Under the pieces are notes generated by a model. It made no database searches. It had not been told where the DNA came from and worked only from the letters and a program-made list of their open reading frames with translations. From the NCBI GenBank assembly GCA_017504965.1, contig JAFVQD010000007.1:1-63923 (forward strand): 63,923 nt of DNA. Reading direction: 5' to 3'. Source of the DNA: Bacteroidales bacterium. GTDB taxonomy: Bacteria; Bacteroidota; Bacteroidia; Bacteroidales; UBA932. The position numbers and the translations under genes were made by a program. Within the stretch, counting starts at the first letter, position 1. Each line of letters opens with the position of its first letter. Of the stretch, positions 17,632-28,268 are shown in pieces.

Positions 17632-19350
17632 TTATCTGCGAGAAAAAAAATAAGATTTTTGTCGCTTTTTATTCTCCTGATTTCTTTCGACAAAAATAGG
17701 TTTGAGTGTCTTCAGGTCCAAACCTGAATAGAACATAGCTGAAGATGCTGTCATAGGGGTGGGTGTAAAATCCTGCACCTGCTCCATATAGACACCCCTA
17801 AGATCCTTATTACGTGACAGTTTGACCATATCTTCCTCTCTGCACCCGGGATGCGATGAGATAAAATATGGGACAAGCTGATATTTAAGGCCCCTCTCTC
17901 CGGTAATTTTGTCAAACTCCCTCCGAAGGACAGAGAAGAGTTTGAATGAAGGCTTTGACATATATCTCAATACAGAGTCCTCAGTATGTTCAGGGGCTAC
18001 CTTAAGTCTCCCTGATGTATGTTTGGTGATTAACTCTTTCAGGTACGGACAAGAAGTCTGGTCCAGATAACCATTCTCGTCAAGGAAGAGGTCATATCTG
18101 ATACCGCTCCCTATAAAGAACTTTTTAACCCCTTTTATCTCCGATATCTCTTTATAAAGCTTGAGCAGTTCTTCGTGCGAATGATCCAGATTTGGGCACA
18201 TTTTAGGGAAAAGGCACGACTTTCTGCTGCACTTTCCGCACATCTCCCGGTTCTTCCCGCCCATTTGATACATATTGGCTGTCGGAGCCCCCACATCAGA
18301 CAAAACACCTTTAAATTCAGGATGAGAAACAAGTTTGTTAATTTCGTTAACAATATTGTTACGCGACCTGCTTTGTATAAATCTCCCCTGATGAGCCGCT
18401 ATAGTACAGAAGCTGCACCCTCCGAAGCACCCGTGATGGATGTTGATGGAGAACTTTATCATATCGTATGCAGGAATCCTCTTACCTTTATATCTGGGAT
18501 GGGGCAGTTTTGTGAATGGGAGGTCGAAATATGAATCCATCTCCTCTGTGGTAGCGGGAGGATAAGGGGGATTGATTACCACCTCCGCATCTTCATAAGG
18601 CTCCACCAGACGGGCAGAGTGCATTTTGTTTGCCTCTGTCTCGATAATATTGAAATTCTCCACAAATACTTTTTTTGAAGAGAGAGCCTCCTCATAGGAC
18701 TTGAGCACTATGGTCTCCTTACCTCTATTCCTGCCACCTTTGTCCAGATAACCTATCTGAGGTATTTTGTGGAACTCATAGTCACTGCAACCCTGGTCAA
18801 AACATCTGGCGAGCTCTACAATAGACCTCTCCCCCATTCCGTACACCAGATAGTCTGCTTTTGAGTCTATAAGTATGGATGGAAGGAGTCTGTCCTGCCA
18901 ATAATCATAGTGGGTAAATCTCCTCAGTGAAGCCTCGATCCCACCTATTACGACAGGGACATCGGGATAGAGCTCCTTAAGGATATTTGTATATACTTTG
19001 ACAGCATAATCGGGTCTGAATGAAGCTTTGCCATCCGGAGTATACGCATCATCGCTTCTGAGGCGCTTGTTGGCCGTATAGTGATTTACCATAGAGTCCA
19101 TAGCACCTGCACTCACACCAAAGAAAAGACGGGGCCTTCCTAGCTTCTTGAAGTCCCTGAGATCGTCTCGCCAGTTAGGCTGCGGTATAATGGCCACCCT
19201 ATACCCCTCTCTCTCCAGAATTCTCCCTATGACCGCTATTCCGAATGATGGATGGTCTATATAGGCATCCCCTGAGAACAATATCACATCGACATAGTCC
19301 CAGCCGAGAGCATCTATCTCTTTCTTGGATGTAGGTAGAAAGGGTGACAC
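17632..19350 (-). CDS. YgiQ family radical SAM protein
   Basis: This B12-independent radical SAM enzyme has an unknown reaction. The 572-residue protein has the N-terminal YgiQ domain (SGDAYIDHPSFG, then SAGAMDSMVNHYT). The radical-SAM cluster is in HHGCFGGCSFC (Cys-x3-Cys-x2-Cys), about residue 310. A second Cys group, CGKCSRKSCLFPKMC, sits about 60 residues later, and a C-terminal DUF3362-type segment follows (PTPMTASSAMFYSGLD). It lies 18 bp after argS on the same strand. Confidence 0.92.
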   Translation of the reverse strand: MSPFLPTSKKEIDALGWDYVDVILFSGDAYIDHPSFGIAVIGRILEREGYRVAIIPQPNWRDDLRDFKKLGRPRLFFGVSAGAMDSMVNHYTANKRLRSDDAYTPDGKASFRPDYAVKVYTNILKELYPDVPVVIGGIEASLRRFTHYDYWQDRLLPSILIDSKADYLVYGMGERSIVELARCFDQGCSDYEFHKIPQIGYLDKGGRNRGKETIVLKSYEEALSSKKVFVENFNIIETEANKMHSARLVEPYEDAEVVINPPYPPATTEEMDSYFDLPFTKLPHPRYKGKRIPAYDMIKFSINIHHGCFGGCSFCTIAAHQGRFIQSRSRNNIVNEINKLVSHPEFKGVLSDVGAPTANMYQMGGKNREMCGKCSRKSCLFPKMCPNLDHSHEELLKLYKEISEIKGVKKFFIGSGIRYDLFLDENGYLDQTSCPYLKELITKHTSGRLKVAPEHTEDSVLRYMSKPSFKLFSVLRREFDKITGERGLKYQLVPYFISSHPGCREEDMVKLSRNKDLRGVYMEQVQDFTPTPMTASSAMFYSGLDLKTLKPIFVERNQENKKRQKSYFFSRR

Positions 19351-19368
19351 GCGAAGACAATACCGTTA

Positions 19369-21132
19369 TTACATCCTTTCGGGTAACTCGATACCCAATA
19401 TACCCATCGCTTTGGTTAGCACCTTGGCGATGACACTGATAAGAGCGAGTCTGAACAGGCGAACCTCCTCATCTGTCTCTTTCATAATGGTTACATCATG
19501 GTAGTATTGGTTGAACTCTTTAGCCAGTTCGTAAGCATAATTAGCCACGATAGCGGGTGAGTGTGCCATACCTCCCTCTTTAATCCTCTCAGGGAATGTA
19601 TTGAGGAGTTTGATGATGCTGATCTCCTTCTCAAGCAGTTTTGAAGGATCTGCCAGGCCATTGACTGGGAGATTACCGATCTGTGCTTTCCTCAGGATAG
19701 ATTTGATTCTGGCGTGTGTATACTGGATAAATGGCCCTGTATTGCCATTGAAATCTATAGACTCCCTCGGATCGAAGAGCATAGTCTTGCGAGGATCCAC
19801 CTTGATGATAAAGTATTTCAAAGCTCCAAGGCTGAGCATCTCGAACAGTTTGTGCTGCTCTTCTTCTGTCATACCGTCCATCTTGCCAAGCTCCAGTGAA
19901 GTCTCCTTGGCTGTATTGTACATCCTATCCAGAAGATCATCTGCATCCACTACTGTACCTTCACGCGACTTCATTTTCCCTTCAGGGAGCTCCACCATAC
20001 CGTATGACAGGTGATAGATGGCATCAGACCAGTCAAATCCAAGTTTTTTCAAGATAAGTTTGAGAACCTGGAAGTGGTAGTTCTGCTCATTGCCTACTAC
20101 ATATATGATCTCATCAAGTTTGAATTCGGAGTAGCGCTGCTCTGCAGTACCCAAGTCCTGGGTCATATATACAGATGTTCCATCTGAGCGGAGAAGGAGC
20201 TTTCTGTCCAGCCCGTCTGCTGTAAGATCGCACCATACAGAGCCATCTTCCATCTTCTCGAAAACACCCGCTTCAAGACCTTTCTGCACCAAAGCCTTCC
20301 CGAAAAGATATGTCTGTGATTCGTAGTATATCTTATCGAACTCTATACCCAATCTCTTATATGTCTCGTCAAACCCTTCGTACACCCAGCCATTCATCTT
20401 CTTCCACAACTCCACCACCTCTTTATCACCACTCTCCCACTTGAAGAGCATCTCCTGTGCCTCTTTCATAATGGGGGCATCCTTGTCTTCACAGCCGAGT
20501 TTCTCACACTCCTCTTTGAGCATATTGTTGAAGAGGACATAGTAATCACCTACAAGATGGTCACCTTTCTTTCCAGAAGTGGCAGGGGTCTCCCCATTGC
20601 CCCTTTTAAGCCAGGCAAGCATAGACTTGCAGATGTGGATACCTCGGTCATTTACCAGATTCACTTTGATCACATTGTGACCATTGGCTGCCAGAAGTTT
20701 AGATACAGAAGAGCCCAGAAGATTGTTTCTTATATGGCCCAGGTGGAGAGGTTTGTTGGTATTTGGGCTAGAATACTCTACCATAATGGTCCTGCCGGTA
20801 GGTGCCCCCTGCCCAAAGTCTTCTGTACCTGCTATATCAGCAAATACGCTATTCCAGAAAGCCTGAGAAATTTTTATATTCAAGAATCCTTTGACTACAT
20901 TATATGACTCTATCTCAGGTGTATTCTCTTTAAGCCAGGATCCCACCTCTTCCCCTGTAGCTTCAGGAGATTTTCTGCTCACTTTCAACAATGGGAACAT
21001 CACAGCTGTCACATCCCCTTCAAACTCTTTTCTGGTAGCTTGCAGCTGTACAGGGAGAGCCGCAGCAGCTTCGCCATATAGAGATTTAACCGCCTCTTTT
21101 ACTTTTTCTGATATAAAAACTTCTTGATTCAT
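19369..21132 (-). CDS. argS: Arginyl-tRNA synthetase
   Basis: This enzyme charges tRNA-Arg. The 587-residue class I synthetase has the N-terminal Add1 domain (about 1-110), the HIGH-type motif in SPNTNKPLHLGHIRNN (about 135), the KMSK-type motif in GKMKSREGTVV, and the C-terminal anticodon-binding DALR domain starting near residue 465. Length is normal. It is embedded in a minus-strand run downstream of the alanine symporter (10 bp gap). Confidence 0.97.
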   Translation of the reverse strand: MNQEVFISEKVKEAVKSLYGEAAAALPVQLQATRKEFEGDVTAVMFPLLKVSRKSPEATGEEVGSWLKENTPEIESYNVVKGFLNIKISQAFWNSVFADIAGTEDFGQGAPTGRTIMVEYSSPNTNKPLHLGHIRNNLLGSSVSKLLAANGHNVIKVNLVNDRGIHICKSMLAWLKRGNGETPATSGKKGDHLVGDYYVLFNNMLKEECEKLGCEDKDAPIMKEAQEMLFKWESGDKEVVELWKKMNGWVYEGFDETYKRLGIEFDKIYYESQTYLFGKALVQKGLEAGVFEKMEDGSVWCDLTADGLDRKLLLRSDGTSVYMTQDLGTAEQRYSEFKLDEIIYVVGNEQNYHFQVLKLILKKLGFDWSDAIYHLSYGMVELPEGKMKSREGTVVDADDLLDRMYNTAKETSLELGKMDGMTEEEQHKLFEMLSLGALKYFIIKVDPRKTMLFDPRESIDFNGNTGPFIQYTHARIKSILRKAQIGNLPVNGLADPSKLLEKEISIIKLLNTFPERIKEGGMAHSPAIVANYAYELAKEFNQYYHDVTIMKETDEEVRLFRLALISVIAKVLTKAMGILGIELPERM

Positions 21133-21142
21133 CTATTTTATA

Positions 21143-22522
21143 TTATTTGTTTTTAGCAAAATACTTCTTCATCTCAGCCTTAACCTTAGGAGAGAGGATA
21201 AACAGGGTTATCATTGTAGGGAATGCCATAAGTGCATATGCTATATCGATCAGACCCACAGCAGCTTTAAGTGGAATCATAGCAGCCACTACAAGCATCA
21301 CCAGGAAGAAGATATTGTAGTATTTCGAATATTTGGCACCAAAAAGGAAACCTGTACATTTCTGACCATAGTACGAATAAGAGAACATGGTAGAGAATGC
21401 GAAGAAGAAGAGCATAAGGAGCAGCAGATACTTGCCTACCCCAGGGATTGAAGCATCAAATGCCTGTAGTGCCACACTCAAACCTGCGATAGAGCCGCTG
21501 ATACCATCACCCAAAGGCAATATGTCTCTCTGGATCAAAATGGCAATAGCAGTAAGGGTACAAACAAGTCCCGAGTCAATAGATGGACCGATCATAGCGA
21601 CAAGGCCCTCCCTTACAGGCTCATTGTTTTTGGATGCCCCGTGCATCATAGATGCTGTACCGACACCCGCCTCATTAACCAATGCTGCACGTCTGATACC
21701 GATAAGTGCGATAGAGGCCAGTGCCCCGATACCGCCACCTACTCCCGCTTTGACGGTAAGTGCCTCTGTGAAGATAGATGCAAAAACACCTGGAACTGCA
21801 TCAAGGTGGGTAAAGATAATATAAAGCACCAATATGAAATACATACCTACCATAGCAGGGACCACCTTGGTAGCCACCTTGGAGATTCTCTTGATACCAC
21901 CCAGAATCACACACGCTACGACAACACATATGATCACACCTATAATGAATCTTAGTGTGAGGGTATTCTGTTCAGGTCTGAAGAATACGGTAGTGATAGC
22001 CTCAGTAAACTGGTTTGCCTGCATAATACAGAGAGTACCGATCAGACCGAAGATAGAGAAGAATACCGCCATTGGTTTCCATTTGGGGCCCAATCCGGAC
22101 ATAATCATATACATAGGGCCACCCTGCACCTCTCCGGCATCGTCTTTTCCTTTAAACATAACAGCCAGTGTACCTTCAAAGAACTTGGTAGCCATTCCAA
22201 GGATGGAACTTACCCACATCCAGAAGATGGCACCAGGACCACCGATTGAGAGTGCGATCGCTACACCTGCGATATTACCCATACCTACAGTAGCAGCAAT
22301 AGCACTTGCAAGTGCCTCAAATGAGCTGATTTGCCCGTCAGCCTTATCATCTTTTGCATTCAGGGATTTTATGGCTCTGCCATAATATCTCAATGGGACA
22401 AATCCCGAATAGATCAGGAAAAACAATCCACCTCCCACCAGGAGTGTAAAAAGAGGATAACCGCAGATAAAATCACTTACTGCGGTTATTCCATTTTCCA
22501 GTGCAGACCAGAAGTTTGCCAT
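21143..22522 (-). CDS. Alanine/glycine:cation symporter (AGCS/AlsT family)
   Basis: This inner-membrane Na+-coupled importer takes up alanine or glycine. The 459-residue protein has about ten helices and the family landmarks SSFEALASAIAATVGMGNIAGVA near the N-terminus, EGTLAVMFKGKDDAGEVQGGPMYM and GIRRAALVNEAGVGTASMMHG. The gene starts 4 bp after the M3 peptidase stop, so imported amino acids and peptide breakdown products share an operon. Confidence 0.94.
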   Translation of the reverse strand: MANFWSALENGITAVSDFICGYPLFTLLVGGGLFFLIYSGFVPLRYYGRAIKSLNAKDDKADGQISSFEALASAIAATVGMGNIAGVAIALSIGGPGAIFWMWVSSILGMATKFFEGTLAVMFKGKDDAGEVQGGPMYMIMSGLGPKWKPMAVFFSIFGLIGTLCIMQANQFTEAITTVFFRPEQNTLTLRFIIGVIICVVVACVILGGIKRISKVATKVVPAMVGMYFILVLYIIFTHLDAVPGVFASIFTEALTVKAGVGGGIGALASIALIGIRRAALVNEAGVGTASMMHGASKNNEPVREGLVAMIGPSIDSGLVCTLTAIAILIQRDILPLGDGISGSIAGLSVALQAFDASIPGVGKYLLLLMLFFFAFSTMFSYSYYGQKCTGFLFGAKYSKYYNIFFLVMLVVAAMIPLKAAVGLIDIAYALMAFPTMITLFILSPKVKAEMKKYFAKNK

Positions 22523-22526
22523 ATTA

Positions 22527-24620
22527 TTATAGTCCTCTATTATTTAACAATGGTTGAATACCTGGCTGTTTGCCTCTGAAGTTCACATATAGAGTCATCG
22601 CCTCATCCTCACCGGCTCTTGCCAGAACTTCATATCTGAATTTCGAAGCCACCTCTTTATTGAAGATGTCACCGGTCTCTACAAATGCCTGATAGGCATC
22701 AGCATCAAGCACTTCAGCCCAGATATAGCTATAGTATCCAGCAGTATATCCGCCACCGAAAGTGTGGTTAAAGTAGGTGGTTCTGTATCTTGGGGGGATC
22801 TGCGAGATCAAACCTCTATCTCCAAGAACTTTTGCCTCGAATGCCACCAGATCAAGATTTTCAGGAATCTCTGTCAGCACGTGGTAGTCCATATCAAGAT
22901 ATGAGGCTGCAAGATACTCTACAGTAGCGAAACCCTGACCATATTTACCCGATTTGTCAAGTTTCTCCACAAGTTCAGCAGGAATCACCTCTCCGGTCTG
23001 GTAGTGTTTTGCATATTGGTTAAGAACCTGAGGCTCAAATGCCCAATGCTCCATAATCTGTGAAGGAAGCTCTACAAAGTCACGGGTGATACCGGTAAGA
23101 CCATCATACTTGACATCCTGAAGGAGTGACTGGAGTGCGTGACCACACTCGTGGAAATATGTCTCCACCTCATCAGGGCTCAAAAGAGCAGGCTGGTCAC
23201 CGACTGGACGGGTAAAGTTTCCTACCACTGTCACAAGTGGAGCCACCCTCTTGCCATCCTCATACACTTGCTCGCGGAAACCGCCGCACCAAGCACCACC
23301 CCTTTTCTGTCCGGGACGTGCGAACATATCGAAGAAGATAACGCCAAGATGAGTACCGTCAGCCTCTTTACACTCGAAAGCTACTGCCTCAGGGTGAGGA
23401 AGTGGAACATTTTCCAGCTGGGTGAAAGTGATGCCGTACAATTGGTTAGCCACATAGAAGATACCCTCGCGAACATTCTCCAGTTTGAAATAAGGTCTCA
23501 ATTCATCCTCTGTAAGGTTGAATTTGCTCACTTTGGCTTTTTCGAAATAGTATCTCCAGTCAGAAGCTTTCAATTCACCTTTGAAACCCTCTTTTCTGGC
23601 TATTTTGGTCATATCTTTGAGTTCATTCTTGGCAGCTTTGAGTGCAGGTGCCCAGATCTGGTCCAAAAGATCGAAAACTGCCTCTTCTGTCTTGGCCATA
23701 CGGGTATCAAGAGCATATTCAGCGTAATTTTTGCAACCCATAATCTGAGCTTTCTTCAGACGAAGTTCGACCAATTTGGCGATAGTAGCCTTGCTGTCAT
23801 TTTCGTTGTTATTGTTGCCACGCATCAGATAAGCGTTAAGCATCTGCTCTCTGAGTTCTGCATTCTCAGCATTCTGAAGGAAAGGCATAATGCTTGGATT
23901 GTCAAGTCCGAAAATCCATTTGCCCTCCATACCTGCAGCTTTTGCTCTCGAAGCAGCCTCGGCGATCTGTGCCTCTGACAGACCTGCAAGATCTTTCTCA
24001 TTATCGATCACAAGCTTGTATGCAGCAGTCTCTTTCAGAAGGTTCTGACCGAACTCGAGCTGAAGAGCAGAAATCTCTGCATTAACCTCTTTTAGTTCAG
24101 CTTTTTTGTCGGCAGGCAGATTTGCACCTGAACGTTCGAAACCTTTATAGATCTCCTCTACAAGTCTCATCTGATCCTTATCAAGACCCAGGCTCTCCCT
24201 CTTGTCATATACTGCCTTGATTTTCTGGAACAATGCATCGTTAAGTGAAATCTCGCTGAAATGGGCACTCTGGATAGGTGAAAGCTCCCTTGAGATAGCC
24301 ATAATGGCATCACTGGAATTTACACCACTTTCGCTTGAGAATACTACAGCCACCTTACTGTACAAGCTTCCGGCTTTGTCATAAGGGAGGATGGTATTTT
24401 CAAAATTGGGCTCCTCTTTGCTGTTAACGATGGCATCGATCTCTGCCTTGTGCTCCTCCATAGCTTTAAGGAAAGCAGGCATATAATGTTCAGGACGTAC
24501 CTCTTCAAATGGTGGTATTCCGAACGGTGTATCCCACTCTTTGAGAAGTGGATTTGATTCACAACTGTAAGTCATAAGCATAACCATTGCTCCAAAAATT
24601 GCAAGTAATGATTTTTTCAT
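22527..24620 (-). CDS. M3 family zinc oligopeptidase (Dcp/OpdA-like) lipoprotein
   Basis: This exported peptidyl-dipeptidase or oligopeptidase digests short peptides. The 697-residue protein has a lipoprotein signal ending at MTYSC (Cys about 19). The long helical M3 fold follows, with the zinc motif HECGH (about residue 490, in ETYFHECGHALQSLL) and the family segment FARPGQKRGGAWCGGF about 50 residues before it. The substrate-binding Tyr region GGGYTAGYYSYIWAEVLDAD lies in the last 80 residues. The closest known members are Dcp and OpdA; the lipid anchor places it in the envelope. Confidence 0.94.
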   Translation of the reverse strand: MKKSLLAIFGAMVMLMTYSCESNPLLKEWDTPFGIPPFEEVRPEHYMPAFLKAMEEHKAEIDAIVNSKEEPNFENTILPYDKAGSLYSKVAVVFSSESGVNSSDAIMAISRELSPIQSAHFSEISLNDALFQKIKAVYDKRESLGLDKDQMRLVEEIYKGFERSGANLPADKKAELKEVNAEISALQLEFGQNLLKETAAYKLVIDNEKDLAGLSEAQIAEAASRAKAAGMEGKWIFGLDNPSIMPFLQNAENAELREQMLNAYLMRGNNNNENDSKATIAKLVELRLKKAQIMGCKNYAEYALDTRMAKTEEAVFDLLDQIWAPALKAAKNELKDMTKIARKEGFKGELKASDWRYYFEKAKVSKFNLTEDELRPYFKLENVREGIFYVANQLYGITFTQLENVPLPHPEAVAFECKEADGTHLGVIFFDMFARPGQKRGGAWCGGFREQVYEDGKRVAPLVTVVGNFTRPVGDQPALLSPDEVETYFHECGHALQSLLQDVKYDGLTGITRDFVELPSQIMEHWAFEPQVLNQYAKHYQTGEVIPAELVEKLDKSGKYGQGFATVEYLAASYLDMDYHVLTEIPENLDLVAFEAKVLGDRGLISQIPPRYRTTYFNHTFGGGYTAGYYSYIWAEVLDADAYQAFVETGDIFNKEVASKFRYEVLARAGEDEAMTLYVNFRGKQPGIQPLLNNRGL

Positions 24621-24641
24621 ATTTATAAATTTTAAAGATTA

Positions 24642-25502
24642 TTATCCCAAATAGCTCTTCAGCAGCTTGCTACGGTTGCTGTTTCTGAGGCGTCTGATAG
24701 CCTTCTCCTTAATCTGACGTACCCTTTCGCGTGTAAGTCCGAATTTCTCACCTATCTCCTCCAGGGTCATCTCTGAAGTACCGATACCGAAGAAGTCCTT
24801 AACGATATCCCTCTCCCTCTCGGTAAGTGTAGAGAGTGCCCTCTCTATCTCTTTGTTCAGAGACTCATTTACAAGCCCTCTGTCGGCATTAGGTGAATCG
24901 TTGTTTACAAGCACATCGAGCAAACTGTTATCCTCACCATCGATAAAAGGTGCATCCACAGAGACGTGACGTCCCGACACTCTGAGTGTATCGGCGATCT
25001 TCTCACGTGGAATGTCGAGGATGTCGGCCAACTCATCTGGTGATGGCATACGCTCATTCTCCTGCTCGAATTTATTGAGTGCTTTATTGATTTTGTTAAG
25101 TGAACCTACCTGGTTCAGTGGCAGTCTGACTATTCTCGACTGCTCAGCCAAAGCCTGAAGGATCGATTGACGGATCCACCACACTGCGTAGGAGATAAAT
25201 TTAAAACCTCGGGTCTCATCGAACTTCTCAGCTGCCTTTATAAGTCCCAGATTCCCTTCATTGATAAGGTCAGGAAGGCTCAAACCCTGATTCTGATATT
25301 GCTTGGCCACAGAAACCACGAAACGGAGATTTGCCCTTGTCAGTTTTTCAAGAGCCTCCTGGTCCCCTTTTCTGATCCTTTGGGCCAATTCCACTTCATC
25401 TTCAACGGTGATAAGTTCCTCTCTACCTATCTCTTGCAGATACTTGTCCAGAGATGCGCTTTCTCTGTTAGTAATCGATTTTGTTATCTTTAACTGTCTC
25501 AT
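24642..25502 (-). CDS. rpoD: Primary sigma factor RpoD/SigA (Bacteroidota type)
   Basis: This is the housekeeping sigma factor. The 286-residue protein starts [17 protein letters not shown] (25502; an in-frame ATG three codons upstream is unlikely). It lacks the long region 1.1 of proteobacterial RpoD, as usual for the phylum. Regions 1.2 ([10 protein letters not shown]), 2 ([20 protein letters not shown] then VWWIRQSI), 3 and 4.2 with the helix-turn-helix ([20 protein letters not shown]) are intact. It would read the TAnnTTTG promoters seen across the window, and it has one itself. Confidence 0.97.
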   Translation of the reverse strand: MRQLKITKSITNRESASLDKYLQEIGREELITVEDEVELAQRIRKGDQEALEKLTRANLRFVVSVAKQYQNQGLSLPDLINEGNLGLIKAAEKFDETRGFKFISYAVWWIRQSILQALAEQSRIVRLPLNQVGSLNKINKALNKFEQENERMPSPDELADILDIPREKIADTLRVSGRHVSVDAPFIDGEDNSLLDVLVNNDSPNADRGLVNESLNKEIERALSTLTERERDIVKDFFGIGTSEMTLEEIGEKFGLTRERVRQIKEKAIRRLRNSNRSKLLKSYLG

Positions 25503-25519
25503 TGTATACAAATAAGTTG

Positions 25520-25527
25520 CAAAGATA
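25520..25527 (-). promoter_or_regulatory. -7 box of rpoD
   Basis: Minus-strand TATCTTTG matches TAnnTTTG, 18 bp before the rpoD ATG. The predicted leader is about 13 nt. Confidence 0.5.
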
Positions 25528-25591
25528 GCATTTTTTTAATATGCAACCTTTGCAACCCTTGTATTTTGATATATATTTTCTGCTCTTAGGA

Positions 25592-27028
25592 CTATAGCCC
25601 TATAGCATAGTAGAAGACAGATCCATCTGGATAGACACCCTCCACGAGGACAGACCTCTTGGCTTTCTTCACGATAGCCGCCACATCAGCAGGAGATGTC
25701 ACCATAGTGTTGTTCACGAAGGTGATTATAAAGTCCTGTTTTATACCGGCTTCTCTCATTTTCCCCTTCTCGATGGATGATACCTGGACACCTGATTTGA
25801 GACCCAATTTCTCCAGTACGTTTTTAGGTGCAGGAACTAGCTCTGCGCCGAAAAGATTTATCTTCTCCTGACTTGTCACAGTACCCATATCTTGTGCATC
25901 TTTGCCTATAAGGGTAGCTTCAAGTTTCAGTTCCTTACCTTTTCTCAAGACCACTAGAGAAACCTTGTCACCCGGCCTGTACCTGTTTATCTTCTCCTGT
26001 ACAGAAGATCCTTTCTTAACCGCTTCGCCTTCTATAGAGATGAGGACATCACCGGCTTTGACACCAGCCTTGTCGGCTGCGCCACCCTGGACCACTTCGG
26101 CCACATATACACCATCCAGTGTTGTCAGCTCTTTTTCTTTCTTGAGTGCATCTGTAATATCCTGCATTGAGATTCCCAACATTGCCCTCTGCACTTTCCC
26201 AAAATCCATAAGGTCTGCGACGATTTTTCTCACGATATTTACAGGCACTGCAAACGAATATCCGGCATAAGATCCGGTATTGGAAATTATAGCGGTATTT
26301 ATCCCCACAAGCTCACCTTTTATATTTACCAACGCACCTCCGCTATTACCCGGGTTCACAGCAGCATCTGTCTGAATGAAAGATTCGATTTTGAACTCTC
26401 CATTATTGGCCATTGAGCGCCCTTTGGCACTGACGATACCTGCAGTGATGGTCGAATTCAGCCCGTACGGACTACCGATTGCCAAAACCCACTCTCCCAG
26501 ACGGAGTCTGTCTGAGTCTCCATAAGGGATGGTCGGGAGATTTTCTGCATCTATCTTCAAAAGTGCCACATCGGTAGCAGGGTCAGCCCCTATAAGATCG
26601 GCTTTGAAGGTGCGGTTATTGTCCATTGTCACCTCTATTTCAGAAGCTCCTGCCACCACGTGATTGTTGGTGACAATATATCCATCTTTGGTTATGATGA
26701 CCCCTGATCCGCTACCCACCTGCTCACGCGGGGCAGACTGGCCACCAAATCCGAAGAAATAATCAAAAATTGATGGAGGGACCTGATTCCCTTCAGATCT
26801 CTTCACCACCTTCACAAATACCACTGCCTGCACTGAAGTCTCTGCAGCATAGGTAAAATCCGGATACTCCCCTGAAAACTGGACATTCCTCACCTGAGGT
26901 GTCTCCTCCGAATATACATAAGTTCCGCCATCTTCACTGGCCAATACCTTCTTTACTACCAAATAGGATGTAGCACCACCCACTAAAATTGCGCACAACG
27001 CTACCAATAAATATTTTTTCATTTCCAT
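25592..27028 (-). CDS. DegP/HtrA-type periplasmic serine protease
   Basis: This envelope quality-control protease and chaperone is a 478-residue protein with an N-terminal signal/anchor helix. The trypsin-like domain has its triad His in TNNHVV, Asp in TDVALLKI and Ser in NPGNSGGAL. Two PDZ domains follow (about 285-375 and 395-475), the Do-family arrangement. Its stop lies about 64 bp from the rpoD promoter, and it reads toward rpoD. No TAnnTTTG box is obvious upstream, which would fit control by a stress sigma factor, but I cannot show one. Confidence 0.94.
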   Translation of the reverse strand: MEMKKYLLVALCAILVGGATSYLVVKKVLASEDGGTYVYSEETPQVRNVQFSGEYPDFTYAAETSVQAVVFVKVVKRSEGNQVPPSIFDYFFGFGGQSAPREQVGSGSGVIITKDGYIVTNNHVVAGASEIEVTMDNNRTFKADLIGADPATDVALLKIDAENLPTIPYGDSDRLRLGEWVLAIGSPYGLNSTITAGIVSAKGRSMANNGEFKIESFIQTDAAVNPGNSGGALVNIKGELVGINTAIISNTGSYAGYSFAVPVNIVRKIVADLMDFGKVQRAMLGISMQDITDALKKEKELTTLDGVYVAEVVQGGAADKAGVKAGDVLISIEGEAVKKGSSVQEKINRYRPGDKVSLVVLRKGKELKLEATLIGKDAQDMGTVTSQEKINLFGAELVPAPKNVLEKLGLKSGVQVSSIEKGKMREAGIKQDFIITFVNNTMVTSPADVAAIVKKAKRSVLVEGVYPDGSVFYYAIGL

Positions 27029-27084
27029 ATTAGATTGTTAAATAACTTTACCTGTCAAACTCAAAATATATGCCAAAAATTTTT

Positions 27085-27092
27085 TACATTTG
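27085..27092 (+). promoter_or_regulatory. -7 box of dnaN
   Basis: TACATTTG matches TAnnTTTG, 38 bp before the dnaN ATG. Confidence 0.5.
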
Positions 27093-27129
27093 CATTTAGA
27101 AGAAAAGAAACAAAAAACACACATAGAAT

Positions 27130-28257
27130 ATGAAATTCACAGTATCAAGTTCAGAACTTTTGCACGGACTTTTGTCCGTATCAAGAGTGATCTCCAGCCG
27201 AAACACCCTACCTATCCTTGACAACTTCCTTTTTGTCCTTACTGGCAATACTCTGGAAGTTACAGCTTCGGATCTTGAGATGACCCTTAAAACTTCAATT
27301 GCAATAGAGGATGTTCAGGAAGAGGGGGAAATTGCAGTTCCCGCTAAGCTTCTGACAGATTCACTTAAAGAGTTTCCTGATCTGCCATTGCAGTTCAGCA
27401 CCGAGGCCAATGAGGACATCCTCAATATCAGCTGGATGAGCGGTGCATCCAAGATACCTTTCTTCCCTGCAGATGACTACCCTGCACTTCCGGAGCTGGG
27501 AGATATGGCCATTTCTGCCACATTCCCCTCTCCTATCCTCCTTACAGGCATTAACAACACCATCTATGCTACTGCAGAAGATGAGATCAGACCTGTTATG
27601 AACGGTATCTTCTTCGATATGACCCCTGAGAGCACCACTCTGGTAGCTACCGACTCACATAAGCTCGTCTATTATACCCGCAATGATGTGAAAGCTGCCG
27701 AGAAATGTTCATTCATCCTCCCCAAGAAACCTGCTGCCATCCTTCGCACACTTCTTGGAAAGAGTGACGACATCGTAAAGGTGACTTTCGATATGAAGAA
27801 TGCCTACTTCGAATTCGAGGGCAACATCCTTATCTGCAGACTTCAGGAAGGCACATACCCTGCATACCGTTCGGTTATCCCTAAGAACAATCCTAACAAA
27901 CTCGTCATCAGCAGAGTTCAGCTGCTCAACGCTGTCAAGAGAGTGGCAGTATGCTCAAATCAGTCGACTTCACACGTCAAATTGTCACTTTCATTCAACA
28001 AGCTCGTAATTTCAGCATCTGACACTAACTTCTCGATGTCAGCTCACGAGACACTCGACTGCTCATATGAGGGTAATGAGATGCATATAGGATTCAAATC
28101 CAACTTCCTGACAGAGATTCTGAGCAACCTCCCTTATGAAGAGGTATCCATCGAATTGTCTGACCCTACCAGAGCAGGTTTGATTCTGGCTGCAGATGAG
28201 ACCGACCCGGAAGAGGTTATATGCTCACTATTGATGCCAATCCGTATCCCATCATAG
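27130..28257 (+). CDS. dnaN: DNA polymerase III beta subunit (sliding clamp)
   Basis: This is the ring-shaped processivity clamp of the replicase. The 375-residue protein has three clamp domains, with the start MKFTVSSSELLHGL, SRNTLPILDNFLF, ATDSHKLVYY in the middle domain and the expected C-terminus SLLMPIRIPS. Length is standard. It heads a plus-strand run with a DnaQ-like exonuclease 11 bp downstream. dnaA is not present in the window. Confidence 0.97.
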   Translation: MKFTVSSSELLHGLLSVSRVISSRNTLPILDNFLFVLTGNTLEVTASDLEMTLKTSIAIEDVQEEGEIAVPAKLLTDSLKEFPDLPLQFSTEANEDILNISWMSGASKIPFFPADDYPALPELGDMAISATFPSPILLTGINNTIYATAEDEIRPVMNGIFFDMTPESTTLVATDSHKLVYYTRNDVKAAEKCSFILPKKPAAILRTLLGKSDDIVKVTFDMKNAYFEFEGNILICRLQEGTYPAYRSVIPKNNPNKLVISRVQLLNAVKRVAVCSNQSTSHVKLSLSFNKLVISASDTNFSMSAHETLDCSYEGNEMHIGFKSNFLTEILSNLPYEEVSIELSDPTRAGLILAADETDPEEVICSLLMPIRIPS

Positions 28258-28268
28258 CAGACACCGAT

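Noticed and set aside
23139-23978. 279-residue plus-strand frame opposite the M3 peptidase
   Set aside because: Antisense shadow of a well-supported gene, with no recognisable motifs or promoter.
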